Below, piece by piece: positions 18,739 through 27,423 of a stretch of 64,000 nt of DNA. This stretch comes from Bradyrhizobium sp. AT1 (GTDB lineage Bacteria; Pseudomonadota; Alphaproteobacteria; Rhizobiales; Xanthobacteraceae), in the NCBI RefSeq assembly GCF_001590795.1, contig NZ_JXDL01000001.1, positions 2,096,421 to 2,160,420 on the forward strand. Direction: 5' to 3'. Position 1 is the stretch's first letter. Every line of letters starts with the position of its first letter. The position numbers and the translations under genes were made by a program. The notes beneath the pieces were generated by a model that was not told where the DNA came from, ran no database searches, and was given only the letters and a program-made list of their open reading frames with translations.

Positions 18739-19926
18739 TCACCCCGCTCCGCTCCGGCGGCCAAGGACGCGGGCGATCCGCGCGCGCAGAACGTCCGATA
18801 CGATCGACCAGACACTGAGCTCCGCCGACGTCTTCGGCCCCGACGGCACACCGGACATGTGGCGATCGAGATTGGCGGCGAAATCCGCGACCAGGCGCCG
18901 GGCGAGATCGCGCACAAGACCAGGACGACCGACCTGGGCGAGCGTCCCCGTGAGCGTGTAGCCGATCGACAATTCGACGGCGGTCGCCGCGCCGCCCTCG
19001 AGCGGCAGCAGGCAATAACGGATCTCGCCTTGCGTCGCCGAATGGCTGCGCTGGTCGGTGCCGATGCCGACGATGCGCCCCGAGAGCGTCGCGGGATCGC
19101 GTTCGACGCGCGCAGCGCCCTCGAAGCTTGCTGCGATCGGGCCGAGCCTGACGCGGATCAAACCCTCCACGCGCTCCGGCCTCGGCGGCGATGTCAGCGA
19201 TACGCCGGGGAGGCAGGCCGCGATGCCTGCGACATCATCGAACATCGCGAACACTTTTGCCGGCGGGTGCGCCAGCGTGAAACCCTGATCGAGCACGGTC
19301 GCCGGGGTAAAGTCGGCGATGCTGCCCGGCGCGATACTCTCCCGTGCCGGAACCGGCGACTGCCGCGCAGGCTGCGGCTCGCTGCGATCGGCTGCGGCAC
19401 GCCCCGATCCGGCGGGACCGAGACCGGTGCGGCCGCCATTGGTCAGCGGCGCGATGCTGCGCGCGCGCCTCGCCTCGATCACGGACTGAACCGCGCGCAC
19501 GATTCCGACATAGCCGGTGCAGCGGCAGAGATTGCCGCTGAGGCCAACGCGGATGCGGCGTTCGTCGGCGTCAGGCAGACGCAGGACGAGGTCGCGCGCC
19601 GAAACCAGCATGCCGGGGGTGCAATAGCCGCACTGAAGCGCGTGCTCGCGCGTGAAGGCGGCGCGCAGCTCGGTCGTGACCTCGTCCTCGTCGAGACCTT
19701 CGATCGTGGTGATATCAGCGCCCTCGCAGGCCACCGCATAGGTGATGCAGGATCGCACCGGCACACCGTCGAGCAGCACGGTGCAGGCGCCGCAGACGCC
19801 GTGCTCGCAGCCGAGATGCGTTCCGGTGAGATCGAGCTTGTCGCGGACGAAATCTGCCAGGCAGGTGCGCGGCTCGGCCGATAGCTCCACCGCCTGCTTG
19901 TTGACGTTGAGCGCGATCGTGGTCAT
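18739..19926 (-). CDS. Fused [2Fe-2S] subunit and CoxG-like protein of a molybdenum hydroxylase
   Basis: Fusion protein of 395 residues. Residues 1 to about 155 are a complete small iron-sulfur subunit: plant-type cluster motif GCEHGVCGACT near 39, then CGYCTPGM near 98 and CRCTGYVGI near 134 for the second cluster. After a Pro/Ala/Arg-rich linker, residues from about 210 form an SRPBCC (CoxG) domain with PPAKVFAMFDDVAGIAACLPG. CoxG proteins help recruit or mature carbon-monoxide-dehydrogenase-like enzymes at the membrane. The start overlaps the FAD-subunit stop by four bases. The usual CoxG C-terminal membrane anchor is not obvious. Confidence 0.88.
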   Translation of the reverse strand: MTTIALNVNKQAVELSAEPRTCLADFVRDKLDLTGTHLGCEHGVCGACTVLLDGVPVRSCITYAVACEGADITTIEGLDEDEVTTELRAAFTREHALQCGYCTPGMLVSARDLVLRLPDADERRIRVGLSGNLCRCTGYVGIVRAVQSVIEARRARSIAPLTNGGRTGLGPAGSGRAAADRSEPQPARQSPVPARESIAPGSIADFTPATVLDQGFTLAHPPAKVFAMFDDVAGIAACLPGVSLTSPPRPERVEGLIRVRLGPIAASFEGAARVERDPATLSGRIVGIGTDQRSHSATQGEIRYCLLPLEGGAATAVELSIGYTLTGTLAQVGRPGLVRDLARRLVADFAANLDRHMSGVPSGPKTSAELSVWSIVSDVLRARIARVLGRRSGAG

Positions 19927-20759
19927 GCCGCGGCCTCCTGGACCGCGCGCTTCAGCACGCCGACATGGATGTGGCGCTGCACGACGTCGTCGATCCCGGC
20001 CTTGGCCAGAACAGCGTCGGCGATTCCTGCGTCGAAACGTTCCTTGTAGTCCGCAGCGATCCGCCCGCCGAACAGCCCGGCCGCGTCGGTAAGGACGATC
20101 GGCGCCGTGTCGATCGCCCCGATCACGACCCGGGCGGTGGCGGCAGCCGGATCAATCAGCACCGCGCCGATGGCGTGGGCGAACTCGCCGGTCTTGCGGC
20201 AGCTCTTGGCGTAGCCCCAATGCGCCGAAGCCGACCGGGTCGGGACGTGGATCGACTCGACGATCTCCCCTGCCTGAAGCGCCGATTCCAGAGCGCCGAC
20301 GACAAAGGCTTCGATCGTCATCGTTCGCGCGCCGGCACAACTGCGCAGCGTCATACGCGCGCCCAGCGCGGCCAGCGCCGAAATCCAGTCCGCGGCGGGA
20401 TCGGCATGGCTGAGCGAGCCGCCGATCGTGCCGCGGTTGCGCACGGCACGATAGGCGATGTTGGCCGCGACGGCGCGCATGGCGCCGCGGGTGACATCCG
20501 CCGTGCGACCGTCCTCGATGTCGGCATGGGTGACCAGCGCGCCGAGCACCAGCTCGCCACCGGACACGTCCGCGCGCTTGAGTTCCGTAAGGCCGGAGAT
20601 ATCGATGATCAGCTCCGGCTGCACCAGGCGCAGATTGAGCATCGGCCCGAGCGACTGGCCGCCGGCAATGATCTTGGCCGATCCGTTGCTTGCGGCCAGC
20701 ATCGACAGCGCGGCATCGAGATCGCGCGGACGTTCGTAAGCAAAGGGCGCCGGTTTCAT
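19923..20759 (-). CDS. FAD-binding medium subunit of a molybdenum hydroxylase (CoxM-like)
   Basis: Protein of 278 residues with the FAD-binding motifs AGGQSLGPMLNLRL near residue 32 and TIGGSLSHADPAAD near 111, diagnostic of the medium subunit of xanthine-dehydrogenase/CO-dehydrogenase-type enzymes. It takes electrons from the iron-sulfur subunit. It overlaps both neighbouring genes by four bases, so the three subunits are translationally coupled in the order large, medium, small. Confidence 0.93.
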   Translation of the reverse strand: MKPAPFAYERPRDLDAALSMLAASNGSAKIIAGGQSLGPMLNLRLVQPELIIDISGLTELKRADVSGGELVLGALVTHADIEDGRTADVTRGAMRAVAANIAYRAVRNRGTIGGSLSHADPAADWISALAALGARMTLRSCAGARTMTIEAFVVGALESALQAGEIVESIHVPTRSASAHWGYAKSCRKTGEFAHAIGAVLIDPAAATARVVIGAIDTAPIVLTDAAGLFGGRIAADYKERFDAGIADAVLAKAGIDDVVQRHIHVGVLKRAVQEAAA

Positions 20760-23149
20760 GCCGCGCTCCTCTCGGTCGCGCGCGCGGCGAGCACCGCTGC
20801 GACGACGCGATGCGGCGTGATCGGCGATTGCATCAGCTCGACGCCGAGCGGGCGTAGCGCGTCGTTGACGGCGTTGGCGATCGCAGCGGGGGGCGCGATC
20901 GCCCCGCCCTCGCCGATGCCCTTCACGCCGAACTGCGTATAGGGCGACGGCGTTTCCATGTGATCGAGGCGCGCTGCGGGAACTTCGGTCGCGCCGGGAA
21001 GCAGATAATCGGCCAGCGTCGTCGCCAGCGGCTGACCGGACGCGTCGAACGGCATCTCCTCATAGAGCGCGGTGCCGATGCCCTGGGCGAGACCGCCGTA
21101 GATCTGGCCGTCGACGACGAGCGGATTGACCAGCACGCCGCCGTCCTCGACGATCACATAGTCCAGAATTTCCACCTCGCCGAGATCGGGATCGACAGCG
21201 ACGACGGCGGCATGCGCGGCATAGCTGAAGGTCCCGCTGTCGCGCACGGGCTTGTAGCCTTGCGTCACCTCCAGTCCGCCGGGATCGACATCGGCCGGCA
21301 GATCCTGCGGGCGGCGATACCAGGTGTGGGCGATGGTCTTCAGGCTGACGCTGCCGTTGACGCCGCGTACCTCGCCGTTCTGCAGCACCACCGAGGCCGG
21401 ATCGTGCTGCAACAGCTTTGCCCCGATGCGCCTGGCGCGTTCGCCGAGCTCGCGGCAGGCTGTCGCCACTGCGCCACCTGCCATCACCATCGAGCGCGAG
21501 CCCCAGGTGCCGGTCGAATAGGGCGTCATCGCGGTGTCGCCGAGGATGATGCGAATCTTCGCGACGTCTATTCCCAGCATTTCATGCGCGACCTGGGCGA
21601 GCGTCGTCTCCATGCCCTGCCCGTGCGAATGCACGCCGACCCGCAATTCGAGGCCGCCGTCCGGCGTCAGGCGCGCCGATGCCTGCTCGTGGCCCGGGAC
21701 CATCGGGATACCCCAGCCGGAATAGACCGAGGTGCCGTGCGCTGCCTGCTCGCAATAGATGGAGACGCCGACGCCGATGCGGCGGCCGTCAGCCTCGCCC
21801 CGGCCTTGTTTGGCGCGAATGGCATCGATGTCCACCGCGGCGAGCGCGCGGCGCATCGCTTCCGGATAGTCACCGCTGTCGAAATGCTTCTTGGTGATGT
21901 TGTCGAACGGCATCTGCTCCGGCAGCACCAGATTGCGCAGCCGCACCTCGCCGGGCTCGAGCCCGGCCTCGGCCGCAACGAGGTCGAGCATCAGCTCCAG
22001 CGCAAAGCAGACGCCGGTCCGCGCGACGCCGCGATAGGGCAGGATCGGGCATTTGTTGGTCGCGACCGAGAAGGTCCGGCAGCGATAGGCCGGCATCTTG
22101 TAGGGGCCGGGCAAAATGCTCGCGACCTGCGCGGCCTCCAGGCACGCCGAGAACGGATAGGACGAGTAGGCTCCGGAATCCACCGTCGCCTCGCAATCGA
22201 TGCCGCGTAGCGTGCCGTCGCGGTCGGCATAGAGCGTGATCCTGTAATGATGCTCGCGGCAATTCGAGCTGGCGACGAGGTGCTCGCGTCGGTCTTCGAT
22301 CCAGCGCACGGGATGGCCGCGCTGCATGGTCAGCCAGGACAGGCAGACTTCTTCCGGCAGGAGAATGCCCTTGTGGCCGAAACCGCCGCCGACATCCGGC
22401 GAGATGACCCGGATCTGGCCCTCCTCCATGCCCAGGCATTCGGCAAGGCCGCTGCGTGTGATGTGTGGCATCTGCGCCGCCGAATGCAGCGTGAGCTGAT
22501 CGAGCCGCCGGTCGAACGTCGCGACCACGCCGCGGCCTTCCAGCGGCGACATGCATTGCCGAGCGGTCGAGATCTCGCGCGTCACCTTGATCGGCGCGTC
22601 GAGCGCGGCGGAGATGTCGACCTCGTAATTGGTCTCGAGGAAGACGTTGTCGCCCCAATGCTCGTGCACCAGGGCCGAGGCGGGCTCGCGTGCCTTCAGC
22701 ATGTCCGTGATGGCGGGCAGCTCCTCCAGGTCGAGCGTCACGGAGGCCGCGATGTCCTCGGCCTCGGCGCGGGTCGGCGCAACGCACATCGCGACGAGTT
22801 CACCGACCTGGCGCACCTTTCCGGTGGCGAGCACCGGCTGCTCGGATATCTTGAAGCCCGGAAGTCCCGACACCGCGCGGATCGGCTTGATGCCGACGAG
22901 ATCGGCCGCCGTGAACACGCTGCCGCGATGACGCTCCGGCACGTGGATGCCGCAGATCCGCGCATGCGCCTGTGGGCTGCGCACGAAGGCGACGTCCTGA
23001 AGACCTGCGAGCCTGATGTCGGCGACGTACTGGCCCCGGCCGCGCATCAGGCGGTCGTCCTCCTTCCGTGGCAGTCGTGCGCCCACGCCCTGCCCGGATT
23101 GGCCCGAAGGAAACTCTCGCTCGCTCCGCACGTCGGCGCCCTCCTTCAC
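20756..23149 (-). CDS. Molybdopterin large subunit, xanthine-dehydrogenase family (CoxL form-II-like)
   Basis: Catalytic subunit of 797 residues binding molybdenum-cytosine dinucleotide. The active-site loop reads PYRGVARTG, not the AYxCSFR of true aerobic CO dehydrogenase, so this is a form-II-like hydroxylase that inserts oxygen from water into an N-heterocycle or aldehyde. Other family marks are DVGGGFGHKG near residue 250 and GVKGIGEGG with a catalytic-type Glu near the C terminus. The GTG start at 23,149 follows the amidohydrolase stop by 9 bases; GTG 23,131 is an alternative. Confidence 0.9.
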   Translation of the reverse strand: MKEGADVRSEREFPSGQSGQGVGARLPRKEDDRLMRGRGQYVADIRLAGLQDVAFVRSPQAHARICGIHVPERHRGSVFTAADLVGIKPIRAVSGLPGFKISEQPVLATGKVRQVGELVAMCVAPTRAEAEDIAASVTLDLEELPAITDMLKAREPASALVHEHWGDNVFLETNYEVDISAALDAPIKVTREISTARQCMSPLEGRGVVATFDRRLDQLTLHSAAQMPHITRSGLAECLGMEEGQIRVISPDVGGGFGHKGILLPEEVCLSWLTMQRGHPVRWIEDRREHLVASSNCREHHYRITLYADRDGTLRGIDCEATVDSGAYSSYPFSACLEAAQVASILPGPYKMPAYRCRTFSVATNKCPILPYRGVARTGVCFALELMLDLVAAEAGLEPGEVRLRNLVLPEQMPFDNITKKHFDSGDYPEAMRRALAAVDIDAIRAKQGRGEADGRRIGVGVSIYCEQAAHGTSVYSGWGIPMVPGHEQASARLTPDGGLELRVGVHSHGQGMETTLAQVAHEMLGIDVAKIRIILGDTAMTPYSTGTWGSRSMVMAGGAVATACRELGERARRIGAKLLQHDPASVVLQNGEVRGVNGSVSLKTIAHTWYRRPQDLPADVDPGGLEVTQGYKPVRDSGTFSYAAHAAVVAVDPDLGEVEILDYVIVEDGGVLVNPLVVDGQIYGGLAQGIGTALYEEMPFDASGQPLATTLADYLLPGATEVPAARLDHMETPSPYTQFGVKGIGEGGAIAPPAAIANAVNDALRPLGVELMQSPITPHRVVAAVLAARATERSAA

Positions 23150-23158
23150 CGCCCGGCC

Positions 23159-24466
23159 TTATGCCGCGACGGCCTGCGGCAGGATCGGCGCGACCGCGTC
23201 GAAGCGCGTGCCGGCGCGCAGGCAGAAGGCCGGCTGCAGCAGACGCTCGGCGATCACCTCGTTGTTCTCGTTGTCCTTCAGGACGAAGCGGCCGTTCTGC
23301 TCCGACAGCACGGAGACGTCGGCCGCCATGCCGACCTTGAGCGCGCCGATCTCCTCGCTGCGGCCCAGCATTTTCGCGGGATTCGAGGTGACCATCGGCA
23401 CCACCTGCTCGAGCGACAGGCCAAGCGCCATCATCGAGCTCATCGCCTGGACCAGGCTGAACTTGGCCTGGCCGGCGAAGGGATGGTTCTCCTCGTCCTC
23501 ATGCTGGTCGGGCGTTCCGGCCGGCGCGGGCACATGGGTGTTGTAACCGTGGATGTCGGCGCCGAGCGTGCTCGGAATGATGCCGGCGGCGATCGCCTTC
23601 TTCGCGAGCCGATACGAGAAGTGGCTGCCGTGACCGACATCGACCTTGAGGCCGCGATCCAGCGCGGCCTGGATCACCGGGTGCACCTCGCCCTCGCGGT
23701 TGACGAAGCCGCCTGGATGGCGCGTGAAGGGATGGGCGAGGATGTCGCCCTCGCGCAGCAGTGGGATCACGCGCGTGAGGATGGTGTCGGCATCCTCGCC
23801 ATTGGCGCCGCTCTCGGGCAGACCCCAGAGCTGGCCGAAATGCACATAGACCGGAAGATCGGCGCGCTTGCCGATTTCCGCCGCCATCTCGATGACGCGG
23901 ATGCCCCAGCGCGCGAAGCCGCCGATCTCGGCATGGGCCTTGATGCCGCGGACGATGTCGAGATTGGCCGTCGCCGCCTTGACGGTCGCGTCGATATCGA
24001 CGCCATCCGGGCTGTAGAGCTGCGGATAGAAGTGCCCCTCGAGTCCGCCGACAAGATAGGCCGACAGGAACGCATAGACGCGCGAGGCCGAAGCTTCCGC
24101 GATGAAATGGCGAAAACCGGGCAGCGTCATGCAGGACGGACCACCCTGATCGACCAGCGTCGTCACGCCCGACTGCACGCCGACCATGTCGGGGTTCATG
24201 CCGAAACGTCCCGAGACATATTGATAGACATGCGCGTGGGTATCGATCAGCCCGGGCAGCACCAGCTTGCCGCCGACATCGACGACCTCCTTCGCGCTGG
24301 TCGGCAGAATGTCGGGCGCGAGCGCTGCGATCTTGCCGTTGCGGATCGCGACATCCCGGATGCCGTCCACGCCCGAGGCCGGGCAGATCACGCGACCGCC
24401 GCGCAGCAGAAGGTCGAAGCTCGCTGTGACGGAGCTGGCAGTAACAGAGCTGGCAGTAACAGACAT
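23159..24466 (-). CDS. Metal-dependent amidohydrolase, dihydroorotase/D-aminoacylase-like
   Basis: Cytoplasmic TIM-barrel amidohydrolase of about 435 residues. The first metal site reads DTHAHVYQYVSG near residue 70, further His ligands are likely within KAHAEIGG and DVGHGSHFSY, and the catalytic Asp is probably in ADIHGYN. Such enzymes hydrolyse cyclic amides or N-acyl amino acids. ATG 24,466 has a strong GAGGAG ribosome binding site; upstream in-frame codons would run into the operators. The N terminus is a threefold SVTAS repeat before the family start FDLLLRGGRVICP. It is the first gene of the operon, so it probably acts on the product or substrate of the molybdenum hydroxylase. Confidence 0.82.
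   Translation of the reverse strand: MSVTASSVTASSVTASFDLLLRGGRVICPASGVDGIRDVAIRNGKIAALAPDILPTSAKEVVDVGGKLVLPGLIDTHAHVYQYVSGRFGMNPDMVGVQSGVTTLVDQGGPSCMTLPGFRHFIAEASASRVYAFLSAYLVGGLEGHFYPQLYSPDGVDIDATVKAATANLDIVRGIKAHAEIGGFARWGIRVIEMAAEIGKRADLPVYVHFGQLWGLPESGANGEDADTILTRVIPLLREGDILAHPFTRHPGGFVNREGEVHPVIQAALDRGLKVDVGHGSHFSYRLAKKAIAAGIIPSTLGADIHGYNTHVPAPAGTPDQHEDEENHPFAGQAKFSLVQAMSSMMALGLSLEQVVPMVTSNPAKMLGRSEEIGALKVGMAADVSVLSEQNGRFVLKDNENNEVIAERLLQPAFCLRAGTRFDAVAPILPQAVAA
24417..24461. repeat. 15-base tandem repeat coding SVTAS three times
   Basis: Two identical 15-base units (24,432-24,446 and 24,447-24,461) and one diverged unit (24,417-24,431) encode a threefold SVTAS at the amidohydrolase N terminus. 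In-frame unit gain or loss would change only this disordered tail. Confidence 0.8.
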
Positions 24467-24511
24467 GGCGCTCTCCTCGGTCCCGCGCGGGCGGTTGCCT
24501 CGCCCGCAAAT

Positions 24512-24529
24512 TACGAAGCATGCTTCGCA
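24512..24529. promoter_or_regulatory. Operator 1, MarR-type palindrome
   Basis: TACGAAGCATGCTTCGCA is an 18-base near-perfect inverted repeat between the amidohydrolase and marR genes. It matches operator 2 at all but one position. Confidence 0.75.
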
Positions 24530-24536
24530 TTTCGAT

Positions 24537-24556
24537 ATACGAAGCATGCTTCGTAT
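24537..24556. promoter_or_regulatory. Operator 2, perfect 20-base palindrome
   Basis: ATACGAAGCATGCTTCGTAT is a perfect 20-base palindrome in the divergent region. It directly abuts the candidate marR -35 box and covers the likely minus-strand promoter, so binding should control both directions. The centres of operators 1 and 2 are 26 bases apart. Confidence 0.8.
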
Positions 24557-24557
24557 T

Positions 24558-24585
24558 TTGACAAAAGCAAGCATCGTGCCATGAT
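24558..24585 (+). promoter_or_regulatory. Candidate marR promoter
   Basis: TTGACA at 24,558-24,563 is followed after 16 bases by CATGAT at 24,580-24,585. It begins 2 bases after operator 2, which suggests autoregulation. Confidence 0.45.
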
Positions 24586-24636
24586 CAAGCGGTGGCGGAC
24601 GCAGTCGAATCGAGCTAAGCGCGGCAAGGTTTTGGG

Positions 24637-25146
24637 TTGGGAGAGCGTGCATTGCGGCAAGCACAGAAGCGTCGCGGCGGGACCAGGCACCGGCCATGGC
24701 CATTGTCGCAACGCCCCGGCTATCTGATCCGGCGGCTGCATCAGATTCACGTCGCGCTGTTTCAGGACGCCTGTGGCGCGTTCGAGGTCACGCCGCTGCA
24801 ATACAGCCTGCTCTCCGCGCTGGCGGTGCGCGAAACCGCCGATCAGACCACTTTGGCGGCCGATATCGCCCTCGACCGGACCACGACCACCGGCGCATTG
24901 AAGCGCCTGGCGGCGCGAAACCTGGTCGAGCGCGCCGTCAACAAGGACGATCGCCGGGCGCGATCGTGCCGCCTGACACCGGCCGGCGCTGCCCTGCTCG
25001 TCAAGATCGAGGGTGCCGCACGACGGGCGCACCGTGCGACGCTCGGTGATCTCAGCGAAAAGGAACAGGCGCTGTTCATTGAAATGATGCAGCGCATCGT
25101 GGCCGGCAACCCCAGTCGCGACAGTGCCGCTGCCCTATTCGACTAG
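24637..25146 (+). CDS. MarR-family transcriptional regulator
   Basis: Winged-helix regulator of 170 residues. The MarR core runs from residue about 25, with the recognition region LAADIALDRTTTTGALKRL and the wing motif DRRARSCRLTPAG. TTG 24,637 has an AAGG 7 bases upstream, which supports this start. It is divergent from the hydroxylase operon and followed by the permease. Three copies of one palindrome border its own gene and its neighbours, so it is very likely the repressor of all of them; the ligand is probably a pathway substrate. Confidence 0.88.
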   Translation: MGERALRQAQKRRGGTRHRPWPLSQRPGYLIRRLHQIHVALFQDACGAFEVTPLQYSLLSALAVRETADQTTLAADIALDRTTTTGALKRLAARNLVERAVNKDDRRARSCRLTPAGAALLVKIEGAARRAHRATLGDLSEKEQALFIEMMQRIVAGNPSRDSAAALFD

Positions 25147-25380
25147 GCGCGGCTGCTACGCTTTTGGAGTTGGGCTGCTCAATTTATCATCGTACCGCTG
25201 CCCGCCCGGGCAACGCTCCCCTGCTGGCCGGCAATCCGGGCGTGCCGCGGCGACGGCGCTGGAGACATCAAACGGCATTTGAAAACGCAGTCGCAATCCT
25301 GCGCGTGCCACGCCGCATCCGCCGACGGCGGCACGCCCCTGCCCGGCCGCGCGACCCATGGCATGATTTATGCTGCGATG

Positions 25381-25400
25381 ATGCGAAGCGTGCTTCGTAT
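25381..25400. promoter_or_regulatory. Operator 3, upstream of the NCS1 permease
   Basis: ATGCGAAGCGTGCTTCGTAT matches operator 2 at 18 of 20 positions and lies 11 bases before the permease start. This puts the permease under the same MarR regulator. Confidence 0.72.
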
Positions 25401-25411
25401 TGGGGGATGTC

Positions 25412-26830
25412 ATGACGGATTCCGAACTTCGCGCTGATGGACACAGCATCGAGCCAATTCCCGATGCGGACCGGGACTCCACCGGGCCGCAGCAGATGTG
25501 GATCTGGGCCGGCGCCAACATCGCACCGGTCAACTGGGCGCTCGGCGCGCTCGGCATCATCCTCAAGCTCGGCCTGATGGAGACGATCGCGGTGATCGTG
25601 CTCGGCAACATCGTGGGCTGCGCGATCTTCGCGACCTTCGCGGTGATGGGACACAAGACCGGCGTCAACCAGATGGTGCTGAGCCGGTCCGCCTTCGGCG
25701 TCCGTGGCGCCTATCTGCCGAGCATCCTGATGTTCCTGATGACGTTGGGCTGGATCGGCGTCAACACCTACTTCCCGGTGAAAGTCTCGATGGGCATTCT
25801 CGGCCAGTTCGGCGTGCCCGACACCTGGCTGATCGAGATCGTCGTCATCACGCTGGTGATGGCGGTGCAGGTGCTGATCGGAATCTACGGCTTCTATGCG
25901 ATCCGCACCTTCGAGAAATACACCGTGCCGCCGACCATCGCGATCATGGTGCTGATGAGCGTCCTGGCCTGGACGCGTCCCGGCGTCGTCAACTGGAGCC
26001 TGACCACCTCGCTGCCGCCCGGCGCGCATCTCGCAATGCTGACGCTGCTGATGACGGCGATCGGCGTCGGCTGGGGCATCTCCTGGGTGACCTGGGCCTC
26101 GGACTATTCGCGCTTCGTGCCGAAAAGCGTGCCGTCGAAATCCGTGTTCTGGTACAGTTATGTCGGCATGTTCGTGCCGACGGTCTGGCTCGGCATCCTG
26201 GGTGCCACCATCGCCTCGACGACGCTGGACACCGATCCCGCCAAGATGGTGAGCGCGGTATTCGGCGGCCCGGTCAGCATCCTCGTGCTGCTGATGGTGC
26301 TGCACGGCCCGATCGCCACCAACATCCTCAACGTCTATTCGGCAACGCTGGCGGCGCTGAGTGCGGGTCTCAAGTTCTCGCGCTTCTGGCTCACCGTCAT
26401 CGTCGGCATCGCAGGCTATCTGGTCACCCTCTACTTCATCTTCGCGCCGTCCTTTGCCAAGGCGTTCGACAACTGGATGATCGGCCTGCTGCTGTGGATG
26501 AGCCCCTGGGCCGGCGTGGTGCTCGCGGACTTCTTCATCAAGCGCAAGGGCCAGATCGACATTGCCGAGCTCTACCGCTCGCCGGAGACCAGCACCTATG
26601 GCGACATCAACTGGGCCGGCATGATCGCCTTCTTCGCCGGCCTCGTTGCGGGCTGGCTGGTGCAGGACGGACTCGTCAGTGCGCTGCAGGGGCCGATCTC
26701 GACCAACCTGCTCGGCGGCGCCGATCTGAGCTGGCTGTTTGGAATTGGCGTGGCGGGCCTGACCTATCTTGCGCTGAGCAAGCTTGTCACCTCGCCTTCC
26801 TCGATCGTTGCGAGCGGCGCGGGCAGATAG
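25412..26830 (+). CDS. NCS1-family nucleobase permease (CodB-like cytosine/purine permease)
   Basis: Integral membrane protein of 472 residues with about twelve helices. Family marks are NIAPVNWALGALG near the N terminus, MGHKTGVNQMVLSRSAFGVRG near residue 82 and GPIATNILNVYSATLAALS in the second half. NCS1 carriers take up cytosine, purines, allantoin or hydantoin with protons or sodium. ATG 25,412 has a GGGGGA ribosome binding site and is preferred to TTG 25,400. Operator 3 lies directly upstream. It probably imports the ring compound processed by the divergent operon. Confidence 0.9.
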   Translation: MTDSELRADGHSIEPIPDADRDSTGPQQMWIWAGANIAPVNWALGALGIILKLGLMETIAVIVLGNIVGCAIFATFAVMGHKTGVNQMVLSRSAFGVRGAYLPSILMFLMTLGWIGVNTYFPVKVSMGILGQFGVPDTWLIEIVVITLVMAVQVLIGIYGFYAIRTFEKYTVPPTIAIMVLMSVLAWTRPGVVNWSLTTSLPPGAHLAMLTLLMTAIGVGWGISWVTWASDYSRFVPKSVPSKSVFWYSYVGMFVPTVWLGILGATIASTTLDTDPAKMVSAVFGGPVSILVLLMVLHGPIATNILNVYSATLAALSAGLKFSRFWLTVIVGIAGYLVTLYFIFAPSFAKAFDNWMIGLLLWMSPWAGVVLADFFIKRKGQIDIAELYRSPETSTYGDINWAGMIAFFAGLVAGWLVQDGLVSALQGPISTNLLGGADLSWLFGIGVAGLTYLALSKLVTSPSSIVASGAGR

Positions 26831-26920
26831 CAGCGAGGGAGACTGGGCGCGAATGCTTGACACGCGCGCCACGGCAGGCGTTCCAAGCTGTGACGCAACT
26901 CGGGCGAGCTCGCGACGAGC

Positions 26921-27415
26921 TCAGCCTGCGCTTGCTTCAATGGTGTGGTAAGCACGGCCGAAATAGATCAGATTGTCCGTGCAGACCGATCTTTGCAAGG
27001 CCACGACCCGGCAGAACAGCACGTCATGCGTGCCGACGCTGACGACCTCGGAAATCCGGCAGTCGAAAGCGGGCGCACAGTCGGCCAGGATCGGCGCGCC
27101 GGTTGCGAGTGTCGACCACGCGGCGGCGGCAAAGCGTTCCTCGGCCGGCACCTTGCCGCCGAACAGACGAGACAGCGGCGCGTGCCTTGCCGAGAGCACG
27201 TTGACGCACACCACCCTGTTACGCGTCACGCTGGCATAGGCCGACGACGCGCGGTTCATGCACACCAGAAGCGTCGGCGGATCGTCGGTGACGCTGCAAA
27301 TCGCAGATGCGGTAAAACCGGCGCGGCCCGCGCTGCCGTCGGTTGTCACGAGAGTGACGGCCGCACCGAGATAGGCCATGGCGTCGCGGTAATCCTGAGA
27401 GGCCACGTTCTGCAT
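26921..27415 (-). CDS. FMN reductase of a two-component oxygenase (RutF/HpaC-like)
   Basis: Flavin-reductase-like protein of 164 residues. Family marks: RDAMAYLGAAVTLVTTDG, then GFTASAICSVTDDPPTLLVCMN, VNVLSARH and a C-terminal HTIEAS. It reduces FMN with NAD(P)H to feed a partner monooxygenase. ATG 27,415 has a GAGGA 5 bases upstream; GTG 27,427 overlaps the previous stop. It is the last gene of the operon. The likely partner, an FMN-dependent monooxygenase, is encoded at 36,798 in the divergent operon. Confidence 0.85.
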   Translation of the reverse strand: MQNVASQDYRDAMAYLGAAVTLVTTDGSAGRAGFTASAICSVTDDPPTLLVCMNRASSAYASVTRNRVVCVNVLSARHAPLSRLFGGKVPAEERFAAAAWSTLATGAPILADCAPAFDCRISEVVSVGTHDVLFCRVVALQRSVCTDNLIYFGRAYHTIEASAG

Positions 27416-27423
27416 CGTCGTCC

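Noticed and set aside
20756-23149. Reading the large subunit as true aerobic CO dehydrogenase
   Set aside because: The active-site loop is PYRGVAR, lacking the Cys of the AYxCSFR motif that form-I CO dehydrogenase needs.
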